Numbered from the stretch's first letter, positions 30,422 to 41,674 are shown. The stretch is DNA of 64,000 bases from Pseudomonas sp. 10S4 (GCF_034344865.1 NZ_CP133774.1:1426001-1490000); one strand, 5' to 3'. The notes: generated from the sequence alone by a model not told the origin. Translations and numbers: made by a program.

Positions 30422-31771
30422 ATGTTTGCTTTCTTTCGACCTGCCGCACATCAGGCGCCCCTGCCTGAAGAAAAAATAGACAGTACTTACCGACGCCTCC
30501 GCTGGCAGATCTTCGCCGGGATTTTCTTTGGCTACGCGGGTTATTACCTGCTGCGCAAGAACTTCTCCCTGGCCATGCCGTACCTGATTGACGAGGGTTA
30601 CACCCGCGGTCAGTTGGGCTTGGCGATGTCGGCGATTGCGATTGCCTACGGTCTGTCGAAGTTCTTGATGGGCCTGGTATCCGACCGTTCCAACCCGCGT
30701 TATTTCCTGCCGTTCGGCTTGCTGGTCTCGGCCGGGGTGATGTTCATCTTCGGTTTCGCGCCGTGGGCGACGTCCAGCGTAACCATGATGTTCATCCTGT
30801 TGTTCATCAACGGTTGGGCACAGGGCATGGGCTGGCCGCCGAGTGGCCGGACCATGGTTCACTGGTGGTCGCAAAAGGAACGCGGTGGCGTGGTGTCCGT
30901 GTGGAACGTGGCGCACAACGTCGGCGGCGGTTTGATCGGCCCGTTGTTCCTGTTGGGCATGGGCCTGTTCAATGACTGGCACGCGGCGTTTTACGTGCCG
31001 GCGGCCGTGGCGTTGCTGGTGGCGGCGTTTGCCTTCATCGTGATGCGCGACACCCCGCAATCGGTCGGCTTGCCGCCGATCGAGCAGTACAAGAACGACT
31101 ACCCGGAAGGCTATGACGCCAGCCACGAAGACGAATTCAGCGCCAAGGAAATCTTCGTCAAGTACGTGCTGCGCAACAAAATGCTTTGGTACATCGCCTT
31201 GGCCAACGTCTTCGTTTACCTGCTGCGCTACGGCGTACTGGACTGGGCGCCGACCTACCTCAAAGAAGCCAAGCACTTCACCGTCGACACGACGTCCTGG
31301 GCGTACTTCTTCTATGAGTGGGCCGGTATTCCGGGCACGCTGCTGTGCGGCTGGATGTCGGACAAGATCTTCCGTGGCAACCGTGGCCTGACCGGCATGG
31401 TGTTCATGGCGTTGGTGACCGTGGCAACGCTGGTCTACTGGCTGAACCCGGCCGGTAACCCGACCGTCGACATGATCGCGTTGTTCTCCATTGGCTTCCT
31501 GATCTATGGCCCGGTGATGCTGATCGGCCTGCAAGCGCTGGAACTGGCGCCGAAGAAAGCTGCTGGTACGGCAGCGGGCTTTACCGGTCTGTTCGGTTAC
31601 CTGGGTGGTTCGGTCGCGGCCAGTGCAGCGATGGGCTACACCGTGGACCATTTCGGCTGGGATGGCGGTTTCGTACTACTGATCGGCGGGTGCATCCTGG
31701 CGATGGTTTGCCTGGCACCGACCCTGTGGCACAAGCAAGTCGCCAGTCAGGGCCGCGAAGCGATCGCCTGA
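30422..31771 (+). CDS. glpT: Glycerol-3-phosphate transporter
   Basis: 449 residues, 12-helix MFS antiporter of the organophosphate:phosphate type that imports glycerol-3-phosphate in exchange for phosphate (also the fosfomycin route). Recognisable stretches: [20 protein letters not shown], then [35 protein letters not shown], and [20 protein letters not shown]. Two GlpR-like dyads precede it. It overlaps the convergent ChaC-like gene by 25 bp. Normal length. Confidence 0.96.
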   Translation: MFAFFRPAAHQAPLPEEKIDSTYRRLRWQIFAGIFFGYAGYYLLRKNFSLAMPYLIDEGYTRGQLGLAMSAIAIAYGLSKFLMGLVSDRSNPRYFLPFGLLVSAGVMFIFGFAPWATSSVTMMFILLFINGWAQGMGWPPSGRTMVHWWSQKERGGVVSVWNVAHNVGGGLIGPLFLLGMGLFNDWHAAFYVPAAVALLVAAFAFIVMRDTPQSVGLPPIEQYKNDYPEGYDASHEDEFSAKEIFVKYVLRNKMLWYIALANVFVYLLRYGVLDWAPTYLKEAKHFTVDTTSWAYFFYEWAGIPGTLLCGWMSDKIFRGNRGLTGMVFMALVTVATLVYWLNPAGNPTVDMIALFSIGFLIYGPVMLIGLQALELAPKKAAGTAAGFTGLFGYLGGSVAASAAMGYTVDHFGWDGGFVLLIGGCILAMVCLAPTLWHKQVASQGREAIA

Positions 31772-32415
31772 TCGGACTTTGATTTGCAGCGCTTGAGCCG
31801 CGCCTCCAGATTCCGGTCTGGCATGGCGTGGCTACGCAGGGCGTTGGCGGTTTGCTCGACATAATCGCGAGTGGTGCCGTAACGCCCGCAAGCGCTTTCG
31901 AACACCTGGCTCAGCACATGATCCGGCAAGTTGCCGGCATAGCTGGGCAGGTGCCGCTCCAACACAAATCCCAATGCTTGAACCTGGCTTCCGTCTTCGA
32001 GACGGCAGTTGAGCCAGTGTGGGCGATAGGACGGGAATGGCATTTCGCGTTGCCAGAGGGCGTAGAGCGAAGCTTCGAGTTGTTCTTCAGGCAGGCGATA
32101 GGCGAACCCGCTGCATGAGCCGCCGCGATCCAGGCCAAACACCAAGCCTGGCACTTCCGGCGTGCCGCGGTGTTCGTGGGACCACAGGTACAACCCGCGA
32201 TGGTAGCCGTGAACCCGGCCGCGCACGCGCTCCACCGCCGCGCATTCAGGGCGCCAGATCAACGAACCGTAAGCAAACAGCCAGACCGGCCCACCCTTGT
32301 GGCGCGCCATGGTCGACTGCATCGAGCTGAGCAATTGTTCGTGCGTAAGCTGCGGCCCCAGATCGAGCCGCGGAGGGTAAGCCAGATTCAGAAAAGCAGA
32401 TTCGATGGCTGTCAT
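31747..32415 (-). CDS. ChaC-like gamma-glutamylcyclotransferase
   Basis: 222 residues from ATG 32415; a GTG 21 bases upstream is an alternative. The signature [20 protein letters not shown] is the glutamate-binding loop of ChaC proteins, which split glutathione to 5-oxoproline and Cys-Gly. Further family marks are [20 protein letters not shown] and [20 protein letters not shown]. The catalytic glutamate should lie in [18 protein letters not shown]. The 3' end overlaps glpT by 25 bp in opposite orientation. Confidence 0.92.
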   Translation of the reverse strand: MTAIESAFLNLAYPPRLDLGPQLTHEQLLSSMQSTMARHKGGPVWLFAYGSLIWRPECAAVERVRGRVHGYHRGLYLWSHEHRGTPEVPGLVFGLDRGGSCSGFAYRLPEEQLEASLYALWQREMPFPSYRPHWLNCRLEDGSQVQALGFVLERHLPSYAGNLPDHVLSQVFESACGRYGTTRDYVEQTANALRSHAMPDRNLEARLKRCKSKSDQAIASRP

Positions 32416-32436
32416 GGCGGAAGTGTTCGGCCCCAC

Positions 32437-32764
32437 AAGTATTACAAGATGTAAGCAAGATTCGCTTCATAGAACATATAGCAGTAACTGTAAAACGAAA
32501 AGTGCTAAGGGATGTATGACAGTTGTGATACCAACAAATAGTGGTTATCACTGCCAGCGTTACGTTTTATATAGCCTAATACTATTTTGGAAATGCCTTA
32601 AATACCTGAATGACATATGCATAAGCATTCGATTCATTCAGCTTCCATTCATGAAGGCCAAGGAAATTTCCTACTAAACTCTCGGACTTTCCACCTTTTC
32701 CATTGTCAGAGGCCCACGTATAACGGCCTCTTTCAGGCGCAAGCCATCTGCTTAACAGGGCTCC
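32437..32764. other. AT-rich intergenic region (328 bp)
   Basis: The stretch is clearly poorer in G and C than the rest of the window, especially 32440-32700. I see no gene with codon use like the neighbours; a 90-residue plus-strand frame here has none of the local codon bias. Promoters for the ChaC-like gene and the PagP-like gene must lie inside. TTGGAA followed by CATATGCAT about 17 bp later is a possible promoter for the latter. Confidence 0.6.
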
Positions 32765-33244
32765 ATGATGAAAAAACCAGGGCTTTACGCCATGTTGTTA
32801 ATGATCCAGGCCGGCCTCGCCGTGGCGCAGGATGACACGCAACAAGACAAGGGCTTCTGGTACGCACAGACCAGTGTCTATACCAAACATTACTCGCCGG
32901 ATTCCGAACACAATAACAATCAGGACCTGATTGGCATTGAACGTAACGAAGCATCCGGCTGGGTATTTGGCGGGGCGACGTTTCGCAACTCTTTCAGTCA
33001 GCGTTCGTACTATGCCTATGCGGGCAAGCGCTATGAGAGCGCCGATTATCCGGTGTATGTGAAGCTGACCGGCGGATTGCTCCAAGGCTACAGCGGCGAC
33101 TACAAAGACAAGATCCCGCTCAATCACTTCGGCGTGGCGCCGGTGATCATTCCATCCATTGGCGCTCACTACGGCCCGTTGGCCGCCGAACTGGTGTTTC
33201 TCGGCGCCAACGCGGCAATGGTGACTACGGGTGTGCGTTTCTAG
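32765..33244 (+). CDS. Small outer-membrane barrel, PagP-like lipid A acyltransferase candidate
   Basis: 159 residues. Signal peptide (PGLYAMLLMIQAGLAVAQ) then a barrel ending in Phe (VTTGVRF). The motifs YTKHYSPDSEHNNNQDLIGI, FGGATFRNSFSQRSYYAYAG, VKLTGGLLQGYSGDYKDKIP and FGVAPVIIPSIGAHYGPLAA look like the divergent PagP group of Pseudomonas, which adds palmitate to lipid A. The conserved His in TKHYSP and Ser in RNSFSQ may be catalytic. Databases often call such proteins sn-glycerol-3-phosphate transporters without support. An AT-rich region precedes it. Confidence 0.6.
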   Translation: MMKKPGLYAMLLMIQAGLAVAQDDTQQDKGFWYAQTSVYTKHYSPDSEHNNNQDLIGIERNEASGWVFGGATFRNSFSQRSYYAYAGKRYESADYPVYVKLTGGLLQGYSGDYKDKIPLNHFGVAPVIIPSIGAHYGPLAAELVFLGANAAMVTTGVRF

Positions 33245-33264
33245 AAAGAACGGCTTGCTGACCT

Positions 33265-33316
33265 AAGATCGCTGATCAAGATCGAGGATCAAAATCGCGG
33301 ATCAAGATCGAGGCGC
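33265..33316. repeat. 13-bp tandem repeat overlapping a gene end
   Basis: Four consecutive 13-bp units: AAGATCGCTGATC, AAGATCGAGGATC, AAAATCGCGGATC, then AAGATCGAGG plus CGC. Units differ at one to three positions. The array covers the last codons and stop (33302) of the minus-strand reductase gene. Confidence 0.85.
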
Positions 33317-34270
33317 GTACGCAAACACGTCAGCGCGCATCTGATGAGCATCCATCCCCGCTTCAACCAGGGCGTCCAGCGTGCCGTAGACCATGGCCGG
33401 TGAGCCGCTGGCGTAGACATGCAGAGGCTTCAGATCGGCGAAGTCTTCGCACACGGCTTCATGCAGCATGCCGCAGCGCCCTTCCCAACCGCATTGATCG
33501 CTGACAACTTTATGCAGGAACAGATTGGGTAGCTTCAGCCATTCGTCCCAATGTTCGATTTCATAAAAATCTTCAGGACGGCGCACGCCCCAATACAGAT
33601 GGACCGGATGCTTGAACCCGGCGGCGCGGCAATGTTCGATCAGGCTGTGAATCTGGCCCATGCCAGTGCCCGCAGCGATCAGCACCAGCGGCCCATCCGG
33701 CAGTTCGGCCAGGTGGGTATCGCCGAATGGCATCTCGATCCGCACCATGGCATTGCGTTGCAGCTGTTCGATCAGGCTCAGCGCACTGCTTTCGCGCGCC
33801 AGTACGTGGATCTCCAGGTCGCGCCCGCCGTGGGGTGCAGAGGCCAGGGAGAACGCAGACTTCTCACCGTTCTCGCGCTCGATCATCAAGTACTGACCGG
33901 CGTGATAGCGCGGCGGCTTGCCGGCCGGCGCCCGCAGGCGAACCCGCCAGGTATCGCCGCCGACGTCCCTGCACTCAATGACCTGACACGACAAGCTGCG
34001 CACCGGCAGTTCTCCCAGCGCGAGCACGCCATCCCACAGCACGATGCAGTCTTCCAGCGGCTCTGCTATGCAAGTGTAGAACTCGCCATGGTCGCGCACA
34101 TTGCCGGCCTGTTCGACCCGTCCTTCTACCAGTAGCGCCGCGCAGACATGGCAATTGCCGTTGCGACAGCTCTGTGGGCATTCATAACCCAGGCGCCGCG
34201 CGCCATCGAGAATCCGCTCGCCGGGCAATATCTCAAGCACTGCTCCGGAGGGCTGCAAAGTTACACGCAT
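33302..34270 (-). CDS. Ferredoxin-NAD(P)H reductase fusion (CDP-glucoseen reductase-like)
   Basis: 322 residues from ATG 34270. The N-terminal 2Fe-2S ferredoxin domain has CPQSCRNGNCHVC (about residues 31-43) plus a fourth Cys (YTCIAEP). It is followed by an FAD domain (YHAGQYLMIERENG, SAFSLAS) and an NAD(P) domain (LVLIAAGTGMGQIHSLIEHC). This is the one-protein electron-transfer reductase type. It is coupled to ubiD by TGATG. It may supply reduced flavin for UbiD-type decarboxylation, but that is inference; annotation as CDP-6-deoxyglucoseen reductase is not supported by neighbouring sugar genes. The stop lies in a 13-bp tandem repeat. Confidence 0.88.
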   Translation of the reverse strand: MRVTLQPSGAVLEILPGERILDGARRLGYECPQSCRNGNCHVCAALLVEGRVEQAGNVRDHGEFYTCIAEPLEDCIVLWDGVLALGELPVRSLSCQVIECRDVGGDTWRVRLRAPAGKPPRYHAGQYLMIERENGEKSAFSLASAPHGGRDLEIHVLARESSALSLIEQLQRNAMVRIEMPFGDTHLAELPDGPLVLIAAGTGMGQIHSLIEHCRAAGFKHPVHLYWGVRRPEDFYEIEHWDEWLKLPNLFLHKVVSDQCGWEGRCGMLHEAVCEDFADLKPLHVYASGSPAMVYGTLDALVEAGMDAHQMRADVFAYAPRS

Positions 34271-35734
34271 CAATCTATTCCTAACTGATTCCAGATGGCA
34301 TCGATCCGTTGGGTAACGGCGTCATCCTTGACGATTACCCGGCCCCACTCGCGAGTGGTTTCGCCGGGCCATTTATGCGTGGCATCGAGCCCCATTTTCG
34401 ACCCCAGGCCGGAAACCGGCGAGGCGAAGTCCAGGTAGTCGATCGGCGTGTTATCGATCATCACCGTGTCGCGCTTGGGGTCCATGCGCGTGGTGATGGC
34501 CCAGATCACGTCGTTCCAGTCTCGCGCGTTGATATCGTCGTCAGTGACGATAACGAACTTGGTGTACATGAACTGTCGCAAAAACGACCAGACACCGAGC
34601 ATTACCCGCTTGGCGTGGCCCGGATACGACTTCTTCATGGTCACGATGGCCATGCGGTACGAGCAGCCTTCGGGCGGCAGGTAGAAGTCGGTGATCTCCG
34701 GGAACTGCTTCTGCAGGATCGGCACGAACACTTCGTTCAGCGCCACACCGAGAATCGCCGGCTCATCCGGTGGACGGCCGGTGTAGGTGCTGTGGTAGAT
34801 CGGTTTGATCCGATGGGTGATGCGCTCGACGGTGAACACCGGGAAGCTGTCGACTTCGTTGTAATAGCCGGTGTGGTCGCCGTATGGACCTTCGTCGGCC
34901 ATTTCGCCCGGATGGATCACGCCTTCGAGGATGATCTCGGCGGTGGCCGGCACTTGCAGGTCATTGCCACGGCACTTCACCAGTTCGGTGCGGTTACCGC
35001 GCAGCAGGCCGGCGAAGGCGTATTCGGAGAGGCTATCCGGCACCGGCGTCACTGCACCGAGGATGGTTGCCGGGTCAGCGCCCAACGCCACGGACACCGG
35101 GAACGGCTGGCCGGGGTGCTTCTCGCACCACTCACGATAATCCAACGCGCCGCCACGGTGACTCAGCCAGCGCATGATGACCTTGTTGCGGCCAATGACT
35201 TGCTGACGGTAGATCCCGAGGTTCTGGCGGTCCTTGTTCGGGCCTTTGGTGACGGTCAGGCCCCAGGTGATCAGGCCGACGATCGCCGGGCCAGCAGGTC
35301 TGCACTGGCAGCATCGCCAGGTCGACGTCGTCACCTTCGATGACCACTTCCTGGCAGACCGCGTCTTTGACGACTTTCGGCGCCATGGCGATGATCTTGC
35401 GGAAGATCGGCAGCTTGGACCAGGCATCCTTCAAGCCCTTCGGCGGCTCGGGTTCCTTGAGGAACGCCAGCAGCTTACCTATCTCGCGCAGCTCGCTGAC
35501 CGCCTCGGCGCCCATGCCCATGGCGACCCGCTCGGGGGTGCCGAACAGGTTACCGAGTACCGGGATGTCGTAGCCGGTAGGGTTCTCGAACAGCAGCGCC
35601 GGGCCTTTGGCTCGCAGCGTGCGATCACAGACCTCGGTCATCTCCAGCACTGGAGAGACAGGGATCTGGATGCGTTTCAACTCTCCGCGCTGCTCAAGCT
35701 GCTGCACGAAATCCCGAAGATCCTTGAATTTCAT
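34270..35734 (-). CDS. ubiD: 4-hydroxy-3-polyprenylbenzoate decarboxylase, one frameshift
   Basis: About 488 residues, full length when repaired. It decarboxylates the ubiquinone precursor with prenylated FMN. The N-terminus is [20 protein letters not shown]; central [20 protein letters not shown] and [18 protein letters not shown], then the Glu of the active site region ([18 protein letters not shown]). The frame breaks near 35280, between [13 protein letters not shown] and [11 protein letters not shown], by +1 or -2 base. Start at ATG 35734. The stop overlaps the downstream reductase ATG. Confidence 0.93.
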
Positions 35735-35803
35735 TGATGATGGCACCCGTAAAATAGGCGTACATCCTACCTGCTCTGCCGGCCGCTGGCAGCTTATCGC
35801 TGC

Positions 35804-37806
35804 TTACTTGGCCGCATTCACGTTGCCATTGCCAAGGGTTGCCCGGGCTTGCAAGTGCTTGAACAGAGGCTCAAGTACCGGCGCAACGAACCGCGCGCCG
35901 ATCTCCGACAGGTGATTGTCGTCGGTATACAGCGAATGGCCGTTGAGCTCGACCCGGCACAGGCCCGATGAATCACACAACGCCGGGGCCGGATCAACTA
36001 CGGTCACACCCGAATTGGCGGCCGCAATTTGCGCGAACAACTGGCTGATGAACGCCTGGCGCTTGAAGTGCTCCGTCACCGCCAGGCCCACGTCATCGGT
36101 CGGACGATGCAACATCGCCAATCGACTTAGGCGGTAAGGCGGGCTGAACTGCTGCAGCGGCGCTTCCTTGACCAGCCAGACACGATGCCCGCCGTCCCGC
36201 AGCTTTCGCACTGTTGCCCGTAATCCTTCGGCCAGTCGTTGTTCGACGCTGGCTCTTTCATAACGACCACTGGAATTCCTCAGCGCGTGCCCGAGATCGC
36301 CTTTCGCATCGCCATAGAGATAGAGGCTCCAGCGCGCAACCAGCACTACATCGCCCACCGATTGCGGCTTCAAGGCCTGTTCGACCCGGCGATTGAACCG
36401 GGCACACGTCTGATCGAACTCCAGACCCTCAACCGGAATGCAGCCCGGGGAGCTGGCAAGGATCACGCTGACGCCATGTTTTTGCGCCCCATCATCGAAC
36501 ACCGGGATCAGCGCCGTGGCATGACTGTCCCCCCAGACTAGTGCCTTTGAAGCGGTAGACGCTTGAGTCCCGTAGTGACAGAAGAGCTTGTCGTCAGGGG
36601 TTTTATCATTGGCCAGGCAGCGCATCAGTTCCGGCCGCCATTCCTTCCCTTTGGCGTACTGCAAGGCTTGATCAGGCAAGCGCCAGGGTAAGCCATTGGT
36701 CCAGCGCAGCGCTTGACCGGCCAGCCCCAGCACCAACACGCCGACACCTGCCGCCAGCAAAATCTGCCGACGCCCCGCCAACAACCGCCGCTCGCGAAAC
36801 GGCGTTTCGACGAAGCGCCATGACAGATAACCCAGCACCAGGCTGAGCAGAATCAAGCCTGAGATATCAAACAGGCCAGGTTCATCGACGCTGGCATAGC
36901 TGGAGAAAACAAAGACCGGCCAGTGCCACAGGTACCAGGAATAGGAAATCAGCCCAAGCCCCACCAGCACACGGCTGCCCAGCAGGCCGCCGACCAGGGT
37001 TTGCCGATGTCCGTTGGACCAGATCAGCGCGACCACACCCAACGTCGGCAATAGCGCTGCTGCGCCGGGGAATGGGGTGCTTTTGTCGTAGCAGAACACC
37101 GCCAGCAGAATCAGCCCGAGGCCGCCCAGGCTGACAATTTGAGCGCCCATCGGTGTCAGGCGCCAGTTACCTCTGGGCGCAACCGCCAGCATCGCGCCGG
37201 CCAACAGTTCCCAGGCGCGCATCGGCAACAGGAAAAAGCTTTTTCCGGGTGATGCGCCACGGCCCAGACGCTGAGCCCGAATGACACCAGCAACACACCG
37301 AACAGCGCCAGCCGCCAATGCTTGAGGCGACTCGACAAAACCGTCAGCAGCAGCGGAAAGACAATGTAGAACTGCTCTTCAACCGCCAGCGACCAGGTGT
37401 GCAGCAACGGCTTGAGGTCGGAGGCCACATCGAAATAACCCTCCTGACGCATGAACAGGAGGTTGGACACGAACATCACCTGATAGCGCACCGAGCGCCC
37501 CAGTTCCTCGTAATCCTTGGGGGCCAGCAGGAACCAGCCCACCGCCAGCACCACGATGATCATCACAAACAGCGCCGGCAGGATTCGCCGGGCACGCCGG
37601 GCCCAGAAATCGACAAAGCTGAAGCACCCGGCCTGCCGCTGGTTCCAGATAATCGAGGTGATCAGGAAACCGGAAATCACGAAAAAGATGTCCACACCGA
37701 CGAAGCCGCCGGAGAAGCCAGGAATACCAAAATGAAACAGCACGACAGCAATCACAGCGATTGCGCGCAAGCCGTCGATGTCCCTTCGATAAGCAAGAGA
37801 GCTCAT
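35804..37806 (-). CDS. OafA/YrhL-type membrane acyltransferase with SGNH domain, one frameshift
   Basis: About 667 residues when repaired. The N-terminal acyltransferase-3 domain (about 1-370) starts YRRDIDGLRAIAVIAVVLFH with the active His, then FVGVDIFFVISGFLITSIIW; LHTWSLAVEEQFYIVFPLLL is typical. The C-terminal SGNH domain has GDSHA (KALVWGDSHATALIP) and the catalytic dyad region TDDNHLSEIG. These enzymes O-acetylate O-antigen or other surface glycans. A T-run (plus strand A-run 37233-37237) is one base short, between AF and FLLPMRAWELLAGA. It follows rho on the same strand after rho's terminator; PAO1 has a similar gene there (from memory). Confidence 0.92.
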
Positions 37807-37901
37807 AAACAGTTAGGCCAGTCAGTTGAAAGTTTTTGGGTCGCATGCCCATTTCGTTTCTGTACTGACCAACCGTAGTCGCAAACCTCCCCTTTTTTTG
37901 C

Positions 37902-37934
37902 AAAAAAATGGCGCCCCGAAGGACGCCATTTTTA
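37902..37934 (-). terminator. Terminator downstream of rho
   Basis: On the minus strand, AAAATGGCGTCC TTCG GGGCGCCATTTTTTT forms a strong hairpin with a UUCG-type loop and a T-run. It lies 18 bp after the rho stop and 96 bp before the acyltransferase start. Confidence 0.9.
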
Positions 37935-37951
37935 GCGGTTAAAAAACCGTC

Positions 37952-39211
<1,260 letters not shown>

Positions 39212-39244
39212 ATAGGAATGACGTAATCATTTATGGAGGGGGAA

Positions 39245-39263
39245 ATTAAGCTTTTGGCTTAAT
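39245..39263 (-). promoter_or_regulatory. Perfect small hairpin in the rho leader
   Basis: ATTAAGC and GCTTAAT are inverted around TTTTG, 34-52 bases upstream of the rho ATG. Rho is autoregulated by termination in its own leader in other bacteria, so the structured leader is of interest, but the role of this hairpin is unproven. Confidence 0.4.
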
Positions 39264-39407
39264 GAGGCCGCGCCGCAGAGAAGGCGACAGGATCGCGTAC
39301 TTATTCGAAAAGGAGTGCGTCGGCGACGGCTAGCAGGGGGCAGTGGAGAAACCAGTGCGGGGCCGAATGTACCACCTGAGTTTCGGAGCGTCTAGCCCTG
39401 AATACGC

Positions 39408-39437
39408 AAAAAGCCCCGCAATTTGCGGGGCTTTTTT
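39408..39437 (-). terminator. Terminator downstream of trxA
   Basis: AAGCCCCGCAAATTGCGGGGCTTTTT on the minus strand: an 8-bp GC-rich stem with flanking A and T tracts, 17 bp after the trxA stop. Separates trxA from rho. Confidence 0.92.
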
Positions 39438-39453
39438 ATACAACGTCGCCGAC

Positions 39454-39783
39454 TTAGATGTTGGCGTCGAGAAATGCAGCCAATTGCGACTTGGACAGTG
39501 CGCCAACCTTGGTTGCTTCAACGTTGCCGTTCTTGAACAGCATCAGGGTCGGGATACCACGTACGCCGTGCTTGGCCGGGGTTTCCTGGTTTTCGTCGAT
39601 GTTCAGTTTGGCAATGGTCAGCTTGCCAGCGTAGGTACCAGCAATTTCGTCCAGAACCGGGGCGATCATTTTGCAAGGACCACACCACTCAGCCCAGTAG
39701 TCAACGAGCACAGGGCCGGCAGCCTTAAGTACTTCTTCTTCGAAGTTAGCGTCGGTGACGTGCTTGATAAGATCGCTGCTCAT
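39454..39783 (-). CDS. trxA: Thioredoxin 1
   Basis: 109 residues. Active site WCGPC (33-37) in [20 protein letters not shown], the conserved Pro in [13 protein letters not shown], and a C-terminal helix LAAFLDANI. It is the general protein disulfide reductant of the cytoplasm, recycled by thioredoxin reductase. Intact and of exact family length. Own terminator follows, with rho next on the same strand. Confidence 0.98.
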   Translation of the reverse strand: MSSDLIKHVTDANFEEEVLKAAGPVLVDYWAEWCGPCKMIAPVLDEIAGTYAGKLTIAKLNIDENQETPAKHGVRGIPTLMLFKNGNVEATKVGALSKSQLAAFLDANI

Positions 39784-39903
39784 GGATGTCTCCGGGTTGT
39801 AAGCAAAAAAACGTGGCCCATCATAGCTGCCCTTCCCTCGTTCAGGAAGGTGCAGATGATTGAGTCTCGCTATGGTGGCGCATGAGTTTGGGTATAGCTC
39901 AAG

Positions 39904-40611
39904 TCATGAGGTGGCGGGGGCGATGAAAGCGATTCCGGTGCGCAGCGCGGCATTGCGCACATGTTCCTGCATTGCCTTCTGTGCCGCACCGGACGCCCGG
40001 CGCGCCAGTGCGCGGAGGATTTTGCGGTGTTCCTGCCAGGTTTCCATGGCCCGCTCTGCCCGGATGAACGGTAACTTCTGACTCTCCAGAAAGATGTCGG
40101 CGCTGGCGGTCAGGATGCTCAACATCGCCTGATTGCCGCTGGCCAGCAGGATGCGCCGATGAAATTCGAAGTCCAGCCGCGCCGCAGCATCGAAGTCGCA
40201 GGCCTTTAATTCGTTGCGCATGGCGGCGACGTTATCTTCCAGTGCATCGAGCTCATCAGTGCTTAAGGTCACGGCAGCCAACCCTGCGGCGAACCCTTCC
40301 AGGGCATAGCGCAACTGGAAGATATCCAGCGGCGAAGCCTGGGACGCAAATGGCCAACTCAGCGCTCCGTCGCCGCGGGGCAAATCCACCGGGGCCTGCA
40401 CGAAAACGCCCTTGCCCGGCTGGATACTGATCACGCCCAGCGCACTCAGGGACGACAACGCCTCGCGAAGCGACGCCCGGCTAACCCCCAATTGCACCGC
40501 CAAATCCCGTTGCGAGGGCAACGCATCCCCCGGTCCGAAATCCTGTTCGGTAATCAGTTTGCGGATGGCTTGCAGCGCCACTTCAGGTACGGCGCGAGAG
40601 ATCGAGTTCAT
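39904..40611 (-). CDS. GntR/FadR-family (FCD) transcriptional regulator
   Basis: 235 residues. Winged HTH (ALQAIRKLITEQDFGPGDAL, then QRDLAVQLGVSRASLREALS). The C-terminal FCD helical domain has the metal/ligand histidine pattern (DFEFHRRILLASGN, WQEHRKILRALARR). FCD regulators sense organic acids or amino-acid derivatives. It is divergent from an amino-acid ABC importer, so it probably represses that operon. A 24-bp dyad at 40741-40764 in the shared gap is a candidate operator. Confidence 0.92.
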   Translation of the reverse strand: MNSISRAVPEVALQAIRKLITEQDFGPGDALPSQRDLAVQLGVSRASLREALSSLSALGVISIQPGKGVFVQAPVDLPRGDGALSWPFASQASPLDIFQLRYALEGFAAGLAAVTLSTDELDALEDNVAAMRNELKACDFDAAARLDFEFHRRILLASGNQAMLSILTASADIFLESQKLPFIRAERAMETWQEHRKILRALARRASGAAQKAMQEHVRNAALRTGIAFIAPATS

Positions 40612-40740
40612 GGTTTTTCAGACGAACCAGGCCAATGAGCGGCTAGTTGTAAAGCTATTCGCGGCGCCCGGCAAGTCGTGCCCCACTGGGGTTCGGTGAT
40701 CAAAGGCAATGCGCTATCGAGGTGCGAAACGCGACCTGAC

Positions 40741-40764
40741 TGTTCAGACCAGTAAGACCGAACA
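40741..40764. promoter_or_regulatory. Candidate operator dyad for the GntR regulator
   Basis: TGTTC and GAACA are placed at the ends of a 24-bp segment, with GGTCTTACT on the minus strand inside, close to the GGT-N3-ACC core of FCD-family operators. It lies in the 256-bp gap between the regulator and the importer operon. Weak evidence without aligned genomes. Confidence 0.3.
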
Positions 40765-40867
40765 ACACCAGTAAAACCGCGGCCTGCCACCCGCAAAGCC
40801 CAATGTTGGCATGGCCCGTGCTCTGTCGAATCGCAGAAATCACTTCTCGCCGATTCGGAGATTTGCC

Positions 40868-41653
40868 ATGACCCAGCGTTACAGCGCCCTCCTCGCTGCC
40901 CTGTTTGCCAGCCTGATGCTGAGCCAGGCACCCGCCCACGCCGACGGTCTGGAGGATGTGGTCAAGCGCGGCACCCTCAAAGTCGCCGTGCCGCAGGACT
41001 TCCCGCCGTTCGGCTCGGTCGGCCCGGACATGAAACCGCGAGGTCTGGATATCGACACCGCCAAGCTGCTGGCTGAGCAGCTCAAGGTCAAACTCGAACT
41101 GACCCCGGTCAACAGCACCAACCGCATCCCGTTCCTGACCACCGGCAAAGTCGACCTGGTGATTTCCAGCCTCGGCAAAAACCCCGAGCGCGAGAAAGTC
41201 ATCGACTTCTCCAGCGCCTACGCGCCGTTCTACCTCGCCGTGTTTGGCCCGCCAGACGCCGCTATCAAGACTTTGGACGACCTCAAGGGCAAAACCATCA
41301 GCGTCACCCGTGGCGCCATCGAAGACATCGAGCTGACCAAAGTCGCCCCGGAAGGCGTAACCATCAAGCGCTTCGAAGACAACAACACGACCATCGCCGC
41401 CTACCTCGCCGGCCAGGTTGACCTGATCGCCAGCGGCAACGTGGTGATGGTGGCGATCAGCGAGAAAAACCCGAAACGCGTGCCGGCGCTGAAAGTGAAA
41501 CTCAAGGATTCGCCGGTCTACGTCGGCGTGAACAAGAACGAGCCGGCGCTGCTGGACAAGGTCAACCAGATCCTCGCCACGGCCAAAACCGACGGTTCAC
41601 TGGAGAAAAACTCCCAGACCTGGCTCAAAGAACCGCTGCCGGCCGATCTCTGA
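40868..41653 (+). CDS. Polar amino-acid ABC transporter, substrate-binding protein
   Basis: 261 residues from ATG 40868, which has GGAG upstream and opens the signal peptide (YSALLAALFASLMLSQAPAH). The mature SBP-family-3 domain shows VVKRGTLKVAVPQDFPPFGS, PRGLDIDTAKLLAEQLKVKL, then LVISSLGKNPEREKVIDFS. The ligand is unknown; amino acids are usual. First gene of a four-gene operon (binding protein, two permeases, ATPase), divergent from the GntR gene. Confidence 0.94.
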   Translation: MTQRYSALLAALFASLMLSQAPAHADGLEDVVKRGTLKVAVPQDFPPFGSVGPDMKPRGLDIDTAKLLAEQLKVKLELTPVNSTNRIPFLTTGKVDLVISSLGKNPEREKVIDFSSAYAPFYLAVFGPPDAAIKTLDDLKGKTISVTRGAIEDIELTKVAPEGVTIKRFEDNNTTIAAYLAGQVDLIASGNVVMVAISEKNPKRVPALKVKLKDSPVYVGVNKNEPALLDKVNQILATAKTDGSLEKNSQTWLKEPLPADL

Positions 41654-41674
41654 TCGCCAGCCGGGAGACTCAAT

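Noticed and set aside
32585..32625. PmrA or PhoP box before the PagP-like gene
   Set aside because: CTTAAATACCTGAAT has half-site likeness but wrong spacing for the known consensus.
32405..32677. A 90-residue plus-strand frame in the AT-rich gap
   Set aside because: Codon use unlike the genome, no ribosome-binding site, overlaps the start of the ChaC-like gene; no protein features.
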